Origin: Paenisporosarcina sp. FSL H8-0542
GTDB taxonomy: Bacteria; Bacillota; Bacilli; Bacillales_A; Planococcaceae
Assembly: GCF_038632915.1 (NCBI RefSeq)
Contig: NZ_CP152050.1
Coordinates: 2,883,001 to 2,947,000, forward strand
Length of the DNA stretch: 64,000 nt
Reading direction: 5' to 3'
Under the pieces are notes generated by a model, which did no database searches, was not told the DNA's origin, and saw nothing but the letters and a program-made list of their open reading frames with translations. The position numbers were made by a program, and so were the translations under genes. This document shows, piece by piece, positions 1 to 10,000 of the stretch (position 1 is its first letter; each line of letters starts with the position of its first letter).

Positions 1-3000
1 GCCTTCAGAAACCGTTACAACGTTTTCATCCGCAACTGTATATGTTGCTTGTGCCGTTACGTCTTCTTCCGTCGCTTCACCTTCAGGAGGTGTTGTTGTT
101 TGTGTAACTTGTAATGTTGCAGTATCGCCTGTTGTCATATCAAGAGCTGATTGATCTACAGAAAGTGTAATCACAGCATCAGGTGGATCTACTTCACTGA
201 TCATCACTTTTTCACCGACGTTGCCAGCTGCATCTTCCACGATGACTTTCACTGAGTCCGTTACTGCATTGAACCCTGAAACAGGGAATGCATATGAACC
301 ATCTTGCTCCAATTCGAATGGAACCGGATGTTCCTCAACGCCATCTTTAGAGACTACGTAAGAAGCAGATAGCTTATCATTCAAATCGAATTCAAGGCCA
401 TACAACGATAATTCTTCGTTGTAGTCCAAATATTTATCAGTCACTTTTCCAGTTGCCTGGCCTCTTACAACAGAGCCTGCGATTTCCGGTTTTGTTGTCT
501 TAACAATAATCGGTCCTACATAGTCCCCAATATCTTCTTGTCCAGCCGTTGCTGAGAAGTCTATTGTGTATAATCCGTCTGGAATCGTTGTTGCCGGTTT
601 TGCGCCCCACGGTTTGTATTGACCTTTAATCGGTAGTTTATAAGATCCTGCCGCTAAAGATGATGCTGCATGCAAGTATCCGATATAGCCATCGCCAAAT
701 TCCCCACCTTTAGGATTCATGATGTCCCAAAGCTCGATAAAGTTCGTTGTAACAGCACCAGTCAGTTTGAATGTCAGTTCCGCTGCATCTTGTACACCGT
801 CCCCATTAAATGACAAGTCTGTCTCAGTAATATTCATGTCTTGTATTTCTGCAGAAGCTACTGCACCGCTGAAATCAGCTGCGAATGGCAATGAAATTTC
901 TGTTTTTCCACCCTTAATGTGGATGTATCCAAGAAGTTCAGAACCTTTTGGAGCTTCCGCTTTTGAAGCAGTCAATGTGACATTCAGCAGTTGCTCGCCA
1001 TTTAATGTGAAAGCCGTTTTATCGACTGTCAGCTTCGCGTCGCCAAATGATTTTGTAACATCTACTGATACTGCATAATCTCCACCGTCACCTGCCATAT
1101 CCTTAACCCGGATTTGTTTAGTGACAGAAAGATTTTCTTTTAATGATTGAGGACCGAATGTAACTGTCCCTTTTAAGTTATCCACTATTTGTCCGCTACC
1201 GTTAAGAGTAGCTTTGTCTAGTGCATACGCGAGTGCACCTGGATGTGCAGCTGCATAAGCATCCACACGGCCAGCACCTTGAGCAAATACATCGTATTTT
1301 TGTGTATTCAGGATTTTTGCTGTATTGGAAAGTGCCACTTTCACGTCAAACGCATTCCAGTCTGGATTTGCTTGTTTAACAAGTGCCACGATTCCCGCGA
1401 TATGTGGTGTAGCCATTGATGTTCCTGTATAACGATCATAAGCTTGGTCATATGAAACATCCGGATAATCTTCTTTGTACATCGCGATTGATGACATAAT
1501 GTTTGTGCCCGGCGCTGTTACATCCGGTTTGATATCAAAGTTCGGTGTAGATGGACCACGTGAACTTGAATCATTTACATCGTCACCAAGTGTTTTTGCT
1601 TCACCATACTTGCCGAACGAAACTGTGCCTGCACCATTTTTCAATGCTGCACGGATTGCATCTCCGTCTGTTTGGGACAAATCAAACGTTGGAATGAATC
1701 CGAATGAATCACCAAGGAATACACCTGATTCATTTGGAGCATTTGTTCCGCCTGCGAAGTTGTGAATCAGTACTCCAACTGCGCCATTCTCTTTTGCAAA
1801 TGCAATCTTGTCAACAAAGGCAATTGCACCACGTGAGACAAGTACAACTTTACCATTCACGTCAAGGCCATTATAGTCAGTAGCTGTCCCGTTTCCAGGA
1901 ACTGCAACCAATGGTAGTTCTCCTTGAAGTTGTGTAGCCAAGTCTTTACCAAAAGTCGTTCCCATCAATTGCAATTGTTTGGAAAACTTATAGTTACCAA
2001 CTTTGACATTTACTTCACCGTTGTACATCGTTTCAGGATTCGTTGAGTTCCCAACTGCTATTCCTAAACGAGCAGTTCCTGGAGTTCCCATTGTTCCACG
2101 GTTAGGACCTGAGTTACCTGTTGCAATAACTGAAATTGTGCCAGCCATCATTGCGTTATTAATCGCAAATGAACCGCTGTCCGTTTCAGTGTTCGATCCA
2201 CCGCCAAGTGATAGATTAATAATATCCATCTTTTCAATTACTGCTGTTTCAATTGCAGCAATGATTCCAGAACTTGATCCGCTGCCGTAAGCACCAAGTA
2301 CTCGGTATGCGTAAAGATCAACATCTGGCGCAATTCCTGAGATACCGTATTCGTTATTTCCTGCAGCTGCAATCGTTCCCGCTACGTGAGTCCCGTGAGA
2401 CGTGTAGAATGGGTCCCCTTTTGAGTTGAACTCAGGCGTTCCAGCCGGACGTTCAGACGGTAATGTTTCAGATGCGTCATCCGCAGAACGTGTTTTTGTA
2501 TATGTTGAAGAGTTCGGAATAAAGTTTTTCCCGCCTTTATATACACCTTCAAATTCAGGGTGATGTTTATCGATCCCTGTATCAAGGACAGCCACTTTAA
2601 TGCCTTCCCCTTTATATCCTTCGTCCCATAACTTTTTAATTCCTAAGAATGAAAGGCTCGTATTCATTGCCGCTTCCATCTTGCCATCCTTATCAAGATT
2701 AGATGTTGACTTCGTTGCAGTAGCTTGCTTGTCTCCCAATGCATAAACCGTTACATCCGGTTCTACTAAAGTAACGCCTGGAATTGAAAGCAATTTTTTA
2801 AGGTCATTCGCTTTTACAGTTGCTGCAAAACCGTTCAACACTGTATTGAATGTATAGCCTTGCTTGACTGAAATGCCTTTCAAACTCATTTGTTTCTTAA
2901 CGAGGGACTGTTGCGCATCTACATCCGCTTTCACTTTAGCCGCTTGAGCGTTCGTGAACTTTTTCCCAGCCAATTCGTTAATTCCCTGTTTCAGTGCTAC

Positions 3001-3270
3001 AGGTTCCTCAGACAAATGAACAATAACCGCTACTTCTTTATCGCCTGAAACACCTAATAAATTTTTGTGAAGTCTTGGTCCGCCCTCTAAGACGTCCATT
3101 TGCTCTGCAATAGCTGCTTTTAATTCTAACTGCGTTTCAGTTTGAACATTCTGCTTAAATGGTTTCAGCTGTTTCGTGTTTGCCGATGCCGACATTGGCG
3201 TCAACAATGAAAGAACCATAAACATTGCAAGAATGCTACTGAAGAACTTATTCAACTTGTTTTTCTTCAA
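1..3270 (-). CDS. Subtilisin-like (S8) secreted serine protease, C-terminus cut by window edge
   Basis: Extracellular protease precursor of the Vpr/lactocepin type; at least 1090 residues are present and the C-terminus lies beyond base 1. The TTG start at 3270 is chosen because AGGGGG sits 9 bases upstream and a signal peptide follows (KKNK, hydrophobic core, AxA site). An inhibitor_I9-like propeptide comes next. The catalytic triad is visible: Asp in VLDTGID near residue 227, His in SHGTHVAGT near 293, Ser in GTSMATPHIAG near 617, with a protease-associated insert between His and Ser. Downstream are beta-sandwich segments, and the last part seen (ATYTVADENVVTVSEG) resembles a bacterial Ig-like group 2 repeat. 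The cell-surface anchor, if any, is outside the window. Family assignment is firm; substrate is unknown. Confidence 0.9.
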   Translation of the reverse strand, partial: MKKNKLNKFFSSILAMFMVLSLLTPMSASANTKQLKPFKQNVQTETQLELKAAIAEQMDVLEGGPRLHKNLLGVSGDKEVAVIVHLSEEPVALKQGINELAGKKFTNAQAAKVKADVDAQQSLVKKQMSLKGISVKQGYTFNTVLNGFAATVKANDLKKLLSIPGVTLVEPDVTVYALGDKQATATKSTSNLDKDGKMEAAMNTSLSFLGIKKLWDEGYKGEGIKVAVLDTGIDKHHPEFEGVYKGGKNFIPNSSTYTKTRSADDASETLPSERPAGTPEFNSKGDPFYTSHGTHVAGTIAAAGNNEYGISGIAPDVDLYAYRVLGAYGSGSSSGIIAAIETAVIEKMDIINLSLGGGSNTETDSGSFAINNAMMAGTISVIATGNSGPNRGTMGTPGTARLGIAVGNSTNPETMYNGEVNVKVGNYKFSKQLQLMGTTFGKDLATQLQGELPLVAVPGNGTATDYNGLDVNGKVVLVSRGAIAFVDKIAFAKENGAVGVLIHNFAGGTNAPNESGVFLGDSFGFIPTFDLSQTDGDAIRAALKNGAGTVSFGKYGEAKTLGDDVNDSSSRGPSTPNFDIKPDVTAPGTNIMSSIAMYKEDYPDVSYDQAYDRYTGTSMATPHIAGIVALVKQANPDWNAFDVKVALSNTAKILNTQKYDVFAQGAGRVDAYAAAHPGALAYALDKATLNGSGQIVDNLKGTVTFGPQSLKENLSVTKQIRVKDMAGDGGDYAVSVDVTKSFGDAKLTVDKTAFTLNGEQLLNVTLTASKAEAPKGSELLGYIHIKGGKTEISLPFAADFSGAVASAEIQDMNITETDLSFNGDGVQDAAELTFKLTGAVTTNFIELWDIMNPKGGEFGDGYIGYLHAASSLAAGSYKLPIKGQYKPWGAKPATTIPDGLYTIDFSATAGQEDIGDYVGPIIVKTTKPEIAGSVVRGQATGKVTDKYLDYNEELSLYGLEFDLNDKLSASYVVSKDGVEEHPVPFELEQDGSYAFPVSGFNAVTDSVKVIVEDAAGNVGEKVMISEVDPPDAVITLSVDQSALDMTTGDTATLQVTQTTTPPEGEATEEDVTAQATYTVADENVVTVSEG

Positions 3271-3583
3271 TTCTCAATTCCCCCTAAATGATTTTATGTC
3301 TCAATAGTTGCTAAAGTTCCCCTCCTTTTTTTATGTCTGAAGATTCAAACATCGTTACCCATAAAAGGCAACACGGTAAATTTTACCATAATAATAGATT
3401 AATAGTTACTTATTTAGAGTGATTTTATATTACTTTTGTATTTCAAAAATGTAAATTAATGTCGATTTCTGACAACGAGATTGTCGGAGTTTGGAGGGTT
3501 AGTTATTGAATTTAGAGCCATTTCGACAAACTCGGGGTTGTTTATAACAAAATCGCGATTAATAACTGCTTAAACAAAATAAA

Positions 3584-3617
3584 AATGACCTCTCCCTATT
3601 GTTAGGAAGAGGTCATT
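3584..3617 (-). terminator. Intrinsic terminator hairpin after the SLH remnant
   Basis: Arms AATGACCTCT and AGAGGTCATT, with an A-rich left flank that reads as a T-tract on the minus strand. It follows the SLH remnant's stop codon. Its sequence is nearly the same as the hairpin at 12817-12854. Confidence 0.7.
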
Positions 3618-3635
3618 AGCTGTGAGTATTAAACC

Positions 3636-3735
3636 TTATAACTCGTTCAGTATATCCAGTGCGCGGTATAGCATGACTTCTGCTTCAGCACGCGTTGCAT
3701 TTGCTTTCGGATCGAATTTACTACCTGCTGTGTGA
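3636..3735 (-). pseudogene. Remnant of an S-layer homology (SLH) domain C-terminus
   Basis: Minus-strand reading ends at TAA (3636-3638) and gives KFDPKANATRAEAEVMLY followed by RALDILNEL, the classic end of an SLH repeat (F.P...TRAE...ML.RAL). No start codon, ribosome site or preceding SLH repeats are present; the frame runs straight back into the end of the aldolase gene at 3785. It is therefore read as the last ~35 codons of a lost surface protein, with its terminator (3584-3617) still attached. Whether it once belonged to the neighbouring subtilase is not visible here. Confidence 0.7.
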
Positions 3736-3784
3736 CAGGTTATAAATCGATTATTTTCAAATCCCCTTTGTTCAGGTGAATCTA

Positions 3785-4423
3785 CTATTTTTGGCCGTAT
3801 GACTTGAATTTCTCCGCCATATGAGCCATTTCGTTATCGTCCAAAATTACTGGTTCCCCCACGGCCTTTGCTTTCAAATACACTTCGCAGCAAAATTCGA
3901 TTTCTTCCGCGATGGCGAATGCGGTAGCAATATTGTTCGCACCTGCCAATAGCCCGTGATTAGCCAGCAAGACAGCTTGTCGATCTTTCATCCCTTCGAA
4001 GGCATTGGTCGCAAGTTCTGATGTACCAAAACTCGCATACTCCGCACAGCGTACGTCTTTTCCTGCATAAGCAACCAAATATGACACTGCTGGCAAATTC
4101 CATCTTAGTGATGCAAGCACGGTGGCGTGCATGGAATGAGTATGGACGATTGCATCTATGTCTGTACGTTGTTGATAGAAAATCGCGTGCATCGGGAATT
4201 CGCTTGATGGCTTTTTATCGCCAGCGATGACTTCCCCTTGCAGATTACATACGACTACATCTTCAGCTGTCATGATGTCGTAATCGATGCCGCTTGGACT
4301 GATGATCATATGGCCGGATTCACGGTCGAAGATGGAAATATTGCCCCCCGTCCCTTTGGTTAGGCCTCGTGTTCTCAATAACTTACAATAATCGACAATT
4401 TCATTGCGTTCTTTCATAAACAT
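3785..4423 (-). CDS. Class II (zinc) aldolase, FucA-like, in an mtnK-mtnA operon
   Basis: 212 residues from the ATG at 4423, which has GGAGG 8 bases upstream; longer in-frame starts lack this. It is a class II aldolase/adducin fold: GTGGNIS near residue 31, the acidic SSEFPMH motif with the likely catalytic Glu, zinc ligands in HTHSMH, and a third His in ANHGLL. The pattern H.H..H.T resembles fuculose-1-phosphate aldolase more than MtnB dehydratase. It lies 37 bases after mtnA. Likely role (inference): cleaving 5-deoxyribulose-1-phosphate or 5-methylthioribulose-1-phosphate to dihydroxyacetone phosphate and an aldehyde. MtnB dehydratase is the alternative, but mtnW/X/E/D are not seen nearby. 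Confidence 0.8.
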   Translation of the reverse strand: MFMKERNEIVDYCKLLRTRGLTKGTGGNISIFDRESGHMIISPSGIDYDIMTAEDVVVCNLQGEVIAGDKKPSSEFPMHAIFYQQRTDIDAIVHTHSMHATVLASLRWNLPAVSYLVAYAGKDVRCAEYASFGTSELATNAFEGMKDRQAVLLANHGLLAGANNIATAFAIAEEIEFCCEVYLKAKAVGEPVILDDNEMAHMAEKFKSYGQK

Positions 4424-4460
4424 AGGTTGTTCCTCCATTCATGGTGTATATCTACTATGT

Positions 4461-5477
4461 TTAGCGAAATAGTTTTTTCAGGTTTTCTTCGTAAGGTGCA
4501 CGAACAATTCCTTTTTCAGTGACTATGGCCGTGATATGTTCGTGTGGTGTGACGTCGAATGCGGGGTTGTACACATTAACATCTGCCGGTGCCGTCAGTC
4601 TTCCAAAGCCTTCGATGACTTCGGATTTATGTCTTTCCTCAATCGGAATTTGCGTGCCCGTTGGTGTATTTAGGTCAATGGTTGGTGTTGGTGCTGCCAC
4701 GTAAAACGGAATGTTGTAGTGTTTTGCTAAAATGGACACTCCAAGCGTACCGATTTTATTGGCCGTATCACCGTTTGCAGCGACGCGGTCGCAACCGACG
4801 ATAACAGCTTGAACTTTGCCTTGGGACATGACCATAGCAGCCATATTATCCGTAATGACCGTTACATCGATTCCCGCTCTGCTCAATTCCAGTGCGGTCA
4901 ATGTAGATCCTTGTAGACGAGGGCGTGTTTCGTCAGCGTACACTTTGAAATCCCAGCCTTTTTCTTTTGCAAGATACATGGGTGCAGTAGCTGTTCCGTA
5001 TTTCGAAGTGGCTAGAGCGCCAGCGTTACAATGTGTCAGGATGCCCATGCCGTCAGTTAGTAACGTTAATAGGTTTTCGCCGATGGTGCGGTTGATTTCT
5101 TCATCTTCTTTATGAATGGCTTTTGCTTCCGCTAATAAAGCTTCTTTATAAATAGCGTCCGGCGCTTTGACTGCTGTCATGCGGTCAAGAGCCCAGAACA
5201 AGTTGACTGCAGTCGGTCTGGACGTAGCCAAATACTCTGCGCTTTTCTGTACTACTTTCACCAAATCGGTTTCGGAATTGCGAACAGCCAAGTAAACGCC
5301 GTATGCTGCGGCAACGCCAATCGCTGGGGCACCGCGGACTTTCATCGTGACGATGGCATCCCAGACGCTTTCAACAGTTGTGAATTCTTCGTAGACAATG
5401 TCGTTAGGAAGCTTGGTTTGGTCAAGCAGGACGAGTGCATCGTTTTTCCATTCTATCGGGTTCAGTGCTTCAGTCAT
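4461..5477 (-). CDS. mtnA: S-methyl-5-thioribose-1-phosphate isomerase
   Basis: 338 residues; converts 5-methylthioribose-1-phosphate (and in related pathways 5-deoxyribose-1-phosphate) to the ribulose form. Family signatures are clear: [14 protein letters not shown] near residue 48, [10 protein letters not shown] carrying the catalytic Cys near 158, and [17 protein letters not shown] carrying the catalytic Asp near 238. ATG 5477 has AGGAGG 7 bases upstream. The start overlaps the stop of mtnK by four bases (ATGA), so the two are translationally coupled. The length matches the family. Only the aldehyde-alkyl chain of the physiological substrate is uncertain. Confidence 0.95.
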   Translation of the reverse strand: MTEALNPIEWKNDALVLLDQTKLPNDIVYEEFTTVESVWDAIVTMKVRGAPAIGVAAAYGVYLAVRNSETDLVKVVQKSAEYLATSRPTAVNLFWALDRMTAVKAPDAIYKEALLAEAKAIHKEDEEINRTIGENLLTLLTDGMGILTHCNAGALATSKYGTATAPMYLAKEKGWDFKVYADETRPRLQGSTLTALELSRAGIDVTVITDNMAAMVMSQGKVQAVIVGCDRVAANGDTANKIGTLGVSILAKHYNIPFYVAAPTPTIDLNTPTGTQIPIEERHKSEVIEGFGRLTAPADVNVYNPAFDVTPHEHITAIVTEKGIVRAPYEENLKKLFR

Positions 5478-6700
5478 TTGTTTTCCTCCTGTAGTGCGTT
5501 TTGTAGCGCTGTTAAGTATTGTCCGCCTGTTTGAAATTCTGACGGGTTAAGGATTAGTTCCACTGCGACACGCAAGCAGAGTCTTTCTGCTTTCAGACGG
5601 TTTTCGATCGATTCGATGGTCGTGATGTCTTTCACTTTCGCCAGTCCAACGATGCGGCGTGCTAGTTCAAGACCTGCCATGCCAGCTGTGTCTTTCAGGA
5701 TATTTTGTAAGTAATGTTCTTTGAAATCTACGTTTTTAGCAACGAGGTCCGTTGCGTGGTCGTCCCAAGCAATGCGGAATTTCGTGTCGAATAAGTCCAT
5801 TACGTCGAATAATGTATTTTCAACCCACTCAGTGAATTCTTTGTTTTGGTATGCATCACCGCGAGCGAATGCAAAAATCAGGTTGGCCATGACGTTACCG
5901 ATATCGTAGCCCATAGGTCCGAAGAATGCGAACTCGGGATCGATGACTTTTGTGTCGTTCTGATCGATGAAAATCGAGCCCGTATGTAGGTCGCCATGAA
6001 TGAGTGATTGACTGTTGTTCATAAACTGGAACTTCAATTTCGCTACTTCCAAGTGAAGCGCTTCGTTTTCATAAAGGTGCGTCTGGACAAATTGTTCATT
6101 CCCCGGTGTCACTTCGTTGCGGTTAAAGTTGTTGTGGAACGGCTCTGTGAACACGAGGTCTTCCGAAATTTCACAAAGCTCTGGGTTCGTGAATTTTGCG
6201 ACCAGTTCTTTCTTATCTTTATGGTTCAGGACAACGTCACTTGTGCGCAACAATGTGTTCACGAGGAAGTCCGTGATATGTTCCGCGAAATGAGGGAACG
6301 TCTCGAAATTTGCCAGCGCTGTGCGCATGATTGTCAGATGCGACAAGTCCTCCATGACGCAACAGCTCATCGTTTCATCCAACAGATAAATTTCAGGAAC
6401 CAGTCCCGGTGCCAGCGTATGTTGCAGTTGAAGTGCTTCGGTCTCGATTTTGTTACGGCTAGTCGACAGGACGAATTCATCTGAAATGCGTGCAGTCGTG
6501 CCCGCTTGTTTGACGATGACCGATTCTTTCGTTTCCTCGTTGACGACGCGGTACACATAGTTCAAGTTGCCGTCACCAATTTCTTTGCAAGTAATCTGTT
6601 GTGCATTTTGGAATGACTCTATTTTGGCTTTCACATATTGAATGACGTCATCGGTATTCATCAGGAAGTATTGTTCAAAAGTATGCATAGGTGTTTGCAT
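5474..6700 (-). CDS. mtnK: S-methyl-5-thioribose kinase
   Basis: 408 residues from ATG 6700, preceded by AAAGGAG at 9 bases; the longer ATG at 6739 has no ribosome site. It phosphorylates 5-methylthioribose (possibly 5-deoxyribose) with ATP. It is an APH-like kinase: [13 protein letters not shown] nucleotide loop near residue 44, catalytic loop [12 protein letters not shown] near 233, and the metal-binding [15 protein letters not shown] near 254. First gene of the kinase-isomerase-aldolase operon. The ~80 bases between it and the repeat array upstream are too short for an S-box riboswitch, unlike B. subtilis mtnKA. Confidence 0.94.
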   Translation of the reverse strand: MQTPMHTFEQYFLMNTDDVIQYVKAKIESFQNAQQITCKEIGDGNLNYVYRVVNEETKESVIVKQAGTTARISDEFVLSTSRNKIETEALQLQHTLAPGLVPEIYLLDETMSCCVMEDLSHLTIMRTALANFETFPHFAEHITDFLVNTLLRTSDVVLNHKDKKELVAKFTNPELCEISEDLVFTEPFHNNFNRNEVTPGNEQFVQTHLYENEALHLEVAKLKFQFMNNSQSLIHGDLHTGSIFIDQNDTKVIDPEFAFFGPMGYDIGNVMANLIFAFARGDAYQNKEFTEWVENTLFDVMDLFDTKFRIAWDDHATDLVAKNVDFKEHYLQNILKDTAGMAGLELARRIVGLAKVKDITTIESIENRLKAERLCLRVAVELILNPSEFQTGGQYLTALQNALQEENK

Positions 6701-6734
6701 CTGCAACCGCTCCTTTGAAAATAGGTTTTTTTCT

Positions 6735-6743
6735 ATCATAGCA
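6735..6743 (-). promoter_or_regulatory. Candidate extended -10 promoter for the mtnK operon
   Basis: Minus strand reads TGCTATGAT, a TGn-extended -10 hexamer, about 20 bases upstream of the mtnK ribosome site. No good -35 box is seen. Prediction from sequence only. Confidence 0.4.
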
Positions 6744-6799
6744 AATTTCTTGTGAGAGTATTCTAGTTATTGAGAATTAGGTTGTATTTTCCCAACGGT

Positions 6800-6999
6800 T
6801 GGTGGGGGTTTTGGCGATTTCTAGTGGGGTTATTACTAATTCGCTCAGTGTTATAGCGAGTTGGCGGGGATATCTCGATTTCGTAGGTGGATATCGAGAA
6901 TTGGATGATGGATATCTATATTTCGCGGGTGGATATCTCCATTTCGTGCACATATATCTATAATTCATGTCTGTTTATCTAAAATTCACCTTTTACGTA
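6800..6999. repeat. Intergenic 21-bp periodic array, family A, copy 1
   Basis: On the plus strand six consecutive exact 21-base units run from about 6869 to 6994, each beginning GATATC, TATATC or TTTATC followed by a NNNATTTCG- or AATTC-like core. Two more degenerate units precede them. The last unit ends in ATCTAAAATTCACCTTTT then ACGTACAAT, the same terminus as in the arrays ending near 12809 and 39195. It lies just beyond the terminator of the subtilase at 7063. A short open frame on the minus strand through the repeats is a by-product of the 21-base period, not a gene. Confidence 0.85.
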
Positions 7000-7008
7000 C
7001 AATAAAAC

Positions 7009-7047
7009 ACAAAACCCTTTCTCCTATTTAAAGGGAAAGGGTTTTGT
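7009..7047 (-). terminator. Terminator of the second subtilase gene
   Basis: Perfect 12-base arms ACAAAACCCTTT / AAAGGGTTTTGT, 16 bases past the stop codon, with a T-rich tail on the minus strand. Confidence 0.85.
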
Positions 7048-7062
7048 AGCTAGATCAATCGG

Positions 7063-10000
7063 TTATTTTTTTTGTTTTGAAACTTTGATTGTTTGGGTTG
7101 CTTCATGGCCAACCAAGTCCACTACTTTCAACTCGAACGTGTTGTTGCCTTTTACCAATGGAAGTTCCACATCAACAGTTTGGCTGTAGCCATTCATTGC
7201 ATATGGTTCTGAAATTGGTTTGTAGAATACTTCACTGTCGTTTACATATAGACGGATTTCATCGAAGTTGTCGCCGACTTTTACTTGGATGATCGGGTTT
7301 GCTTCGTTCGATTTTACCGTTTTAGGTACTTTTACCGCAGCTACTGTTGGTTTTGTCGTGTCCACGAAAATGCGGCGTGTGATGCCCATATCATTTCCAA
7401 ACTCGTCGATTGCTTCCACATTGACTTGTTGCACACCGTCAGCCAGTGTCAGTGTGTGTGTAAAGTTTTTGCCGTCAAATGATGTCGGCGTTTGCCCATT
7501 TACTTTCAATGAAGCGATGTTGGAATCGTCTTCAACAGAACCTGCCACCACTACTTGTGATGTTTTATGGTTGCTGAAGAAACTAGGTGTATTGATAAAG
7601 ATTACCGGTTCAATTGTTTCAGGCTCGTTCGGTGCTGACGTATCGTCATCAGACCCGCCGTCACCAGGTGTTGTTCCTGGTTCTTCGCCTGGTTCTTCCC
7701 CGTCTTCTTTATAATCAGCACTTGTTGTTTTGATTGCAAAGGTTTGTTCTTTTACGTTCCCAGCAATATCCCAAACTTTAAGTGTGACTTTGTCGCCTTT
7801 TTTCACATTTTTAACTTCATATTCTTTTGCAAGTTCTGCAAGTTCTTCACGTTCAACACCGTTTACATATACTTCTACTCGATCAAGACCAATTCCAGCA
7901 TCTTGGAGTGTGTTTGTCGAAATGATGTTTTTCTTTTGATCGAATTTATATTTAGCTTCAGGTGCTTTCGTATCCACATAAATCGGGAACTCAACAGACT
8001 GCCATTCTGCACCCTCGAAATCAATTACACCACGCACTTGAATGAAGTACTGGCCATCTGCAGCGAGTTTTCCATTAATCATTCCGTCCCATGCATTAGC
8101 TGAATTTAACTTGTACGCAGGGTTTGTAGCTGAATCAATATAGTTTTTCGTCATGTTCGTTTCCGTACGGATTGTGCGAACTTTTTTACCGTTGGCATCC
8201 AATACGTTGACTTCCAGGTTTTTCGCATTGCGTATCAACGAGTAAACTGGAGTGGCTGAATCGATGTTACCATCGCCATTTGGAGAGAATGCAAATTTCG
8301 AAGGATCGAAGTTCTCACCTAATGATGGTCCTTTAATATAGTTCCCTTCTTCATCCACCAAACCTTGGTAGCCCCAATAAGTAGATGATTCCCAAGCACT
8401 GCCGTCAAAAATTGATGCATCATCCCATGAACCGTTGTAGCCAAAGAACGGAACTGTTAAAGGTACATTTCCTGATGTGTCTTCGTTCGGGTCAGTTAAT
8501 GTTACGAAACCGTCAATGAAGAATCCGTTAACGAATGTTTCGAAACCTGCCGTGTCTTTCAATAATGAAGCATCGACAGATACTTGAATTTCTGCCTCGC
8601 CATTTGCAGCGATTTCTACAGTTTTAGGGGCTTGAACATCCACTAAATCCGTCACGATATTTGAACCTGCAACGTTCGGTACAACTACGTCATATCCAGA
8701 AGTTTTCAATGCATGGTCAGTTTGAAGTTGAACATCAACATTGAATTTTTTCGCTTCATCTGAGAAGTTTTTCGCCTTCAATGTGAATTTGAATTTGCCA
8801 CCTTTGATTTCTTTCAAGGCTACTTTCGCTTCGCCTGTTGCTTTGTTTGTTACCATTACATCTGTTTCCAAAGCGTTTGCAAGTTGCATGATGCCAGCCC
8901 CTTGACGACGTGGTGATACATATTCTTTCATACCATCGTATTCAGCAAAAACTACTGGTTTAGCTGTGTTCATCATCAAGTTTTTCGCAAACTGCACGCG
9001 CTCTGCACCAGTTAGTCCGAACTCTTCATTCACTCGTTCCATCACTAGCGCAGTACCCCCCGCTACGTGTGGAGCTGCCATTGACGTACCGCTCATCAAA
9101 CCATAAGAATCATTGTTTAAGGTCGAGAAGATATTTCCACCTGGAGCCGTGATTTCCGGTTTGAAGTCCAAGTTTGGTGTAGGACCCCAAGACGTGAATG
9201 AACTCATTTTGCCTGCAGTTGGACTTGGTGCATCGATATATTTCCCGTCAAACCCGACATTTACGACTTGCCCTGCGTCAAGACTTGCTTTCATTGCTAG
9301 TCCATCTGCTTGAAGTGTGGACATGAACGGAATCTTGATGGCTGGATCAGATGCCATGTTGATAGTACCTGCAGCGTTATTGTAAACAATGATTCCTTCA
9401 GCGCCCGCAGCTTGTGCATTCAGTGCTTTTTCAACGAATGAAATTCCTCCGCGAGATACAAGTGCGAATTTGCCTGTTAAGTCTTTACCAGAGAAGTCGG
9501 CAACTGTACCAAAACCTGCAAATTCGATTTCATATTGATCTTCCGGTAGGTCGTTCGGATCTTGGTCATTTGCAAGCAGGAATAATGAACGTCCTGCTTC
9601 TGTTCCATTAACTTCATATTTGAAACTAGAAGCTGTGATCATATTATTTTCAAATGATGCTACACCAAATGAATCTTCAGAAACAGAAGGTGAACCAGTC
9701 AAACCGTAGTCTTGGTTATTCGCCATTGGGTAGAATGTACCTGACCCAAACATATCCGAGTTACCAGCAGAAATGGCTACTAATAAACCGTTATCTTGTG
9801 CACGTGAAACTGCTTGCTGTTCTGGGCTTGTGTTATCGACATATCCTGCAGTCGAACCAAGTGACATGTTAATTACGTCTGCTCCAAGTTTAATTGCATC
9901 GTCCATCGCTTTTACGTAAATGTCTCCAAACGTTGATGGGTATAATGGATCATTCCCAAACACTTTAAGTGCTAATAATTGAGCTTCAGGAGCTACCCCT

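Noticed and set aside
6777-6968. Minus-strand open frame rich in RYPP-like heptads
   Set aside because: The heptad arises because the 21-bp repeats are a multiple of three; no ribosome site or conserved start.
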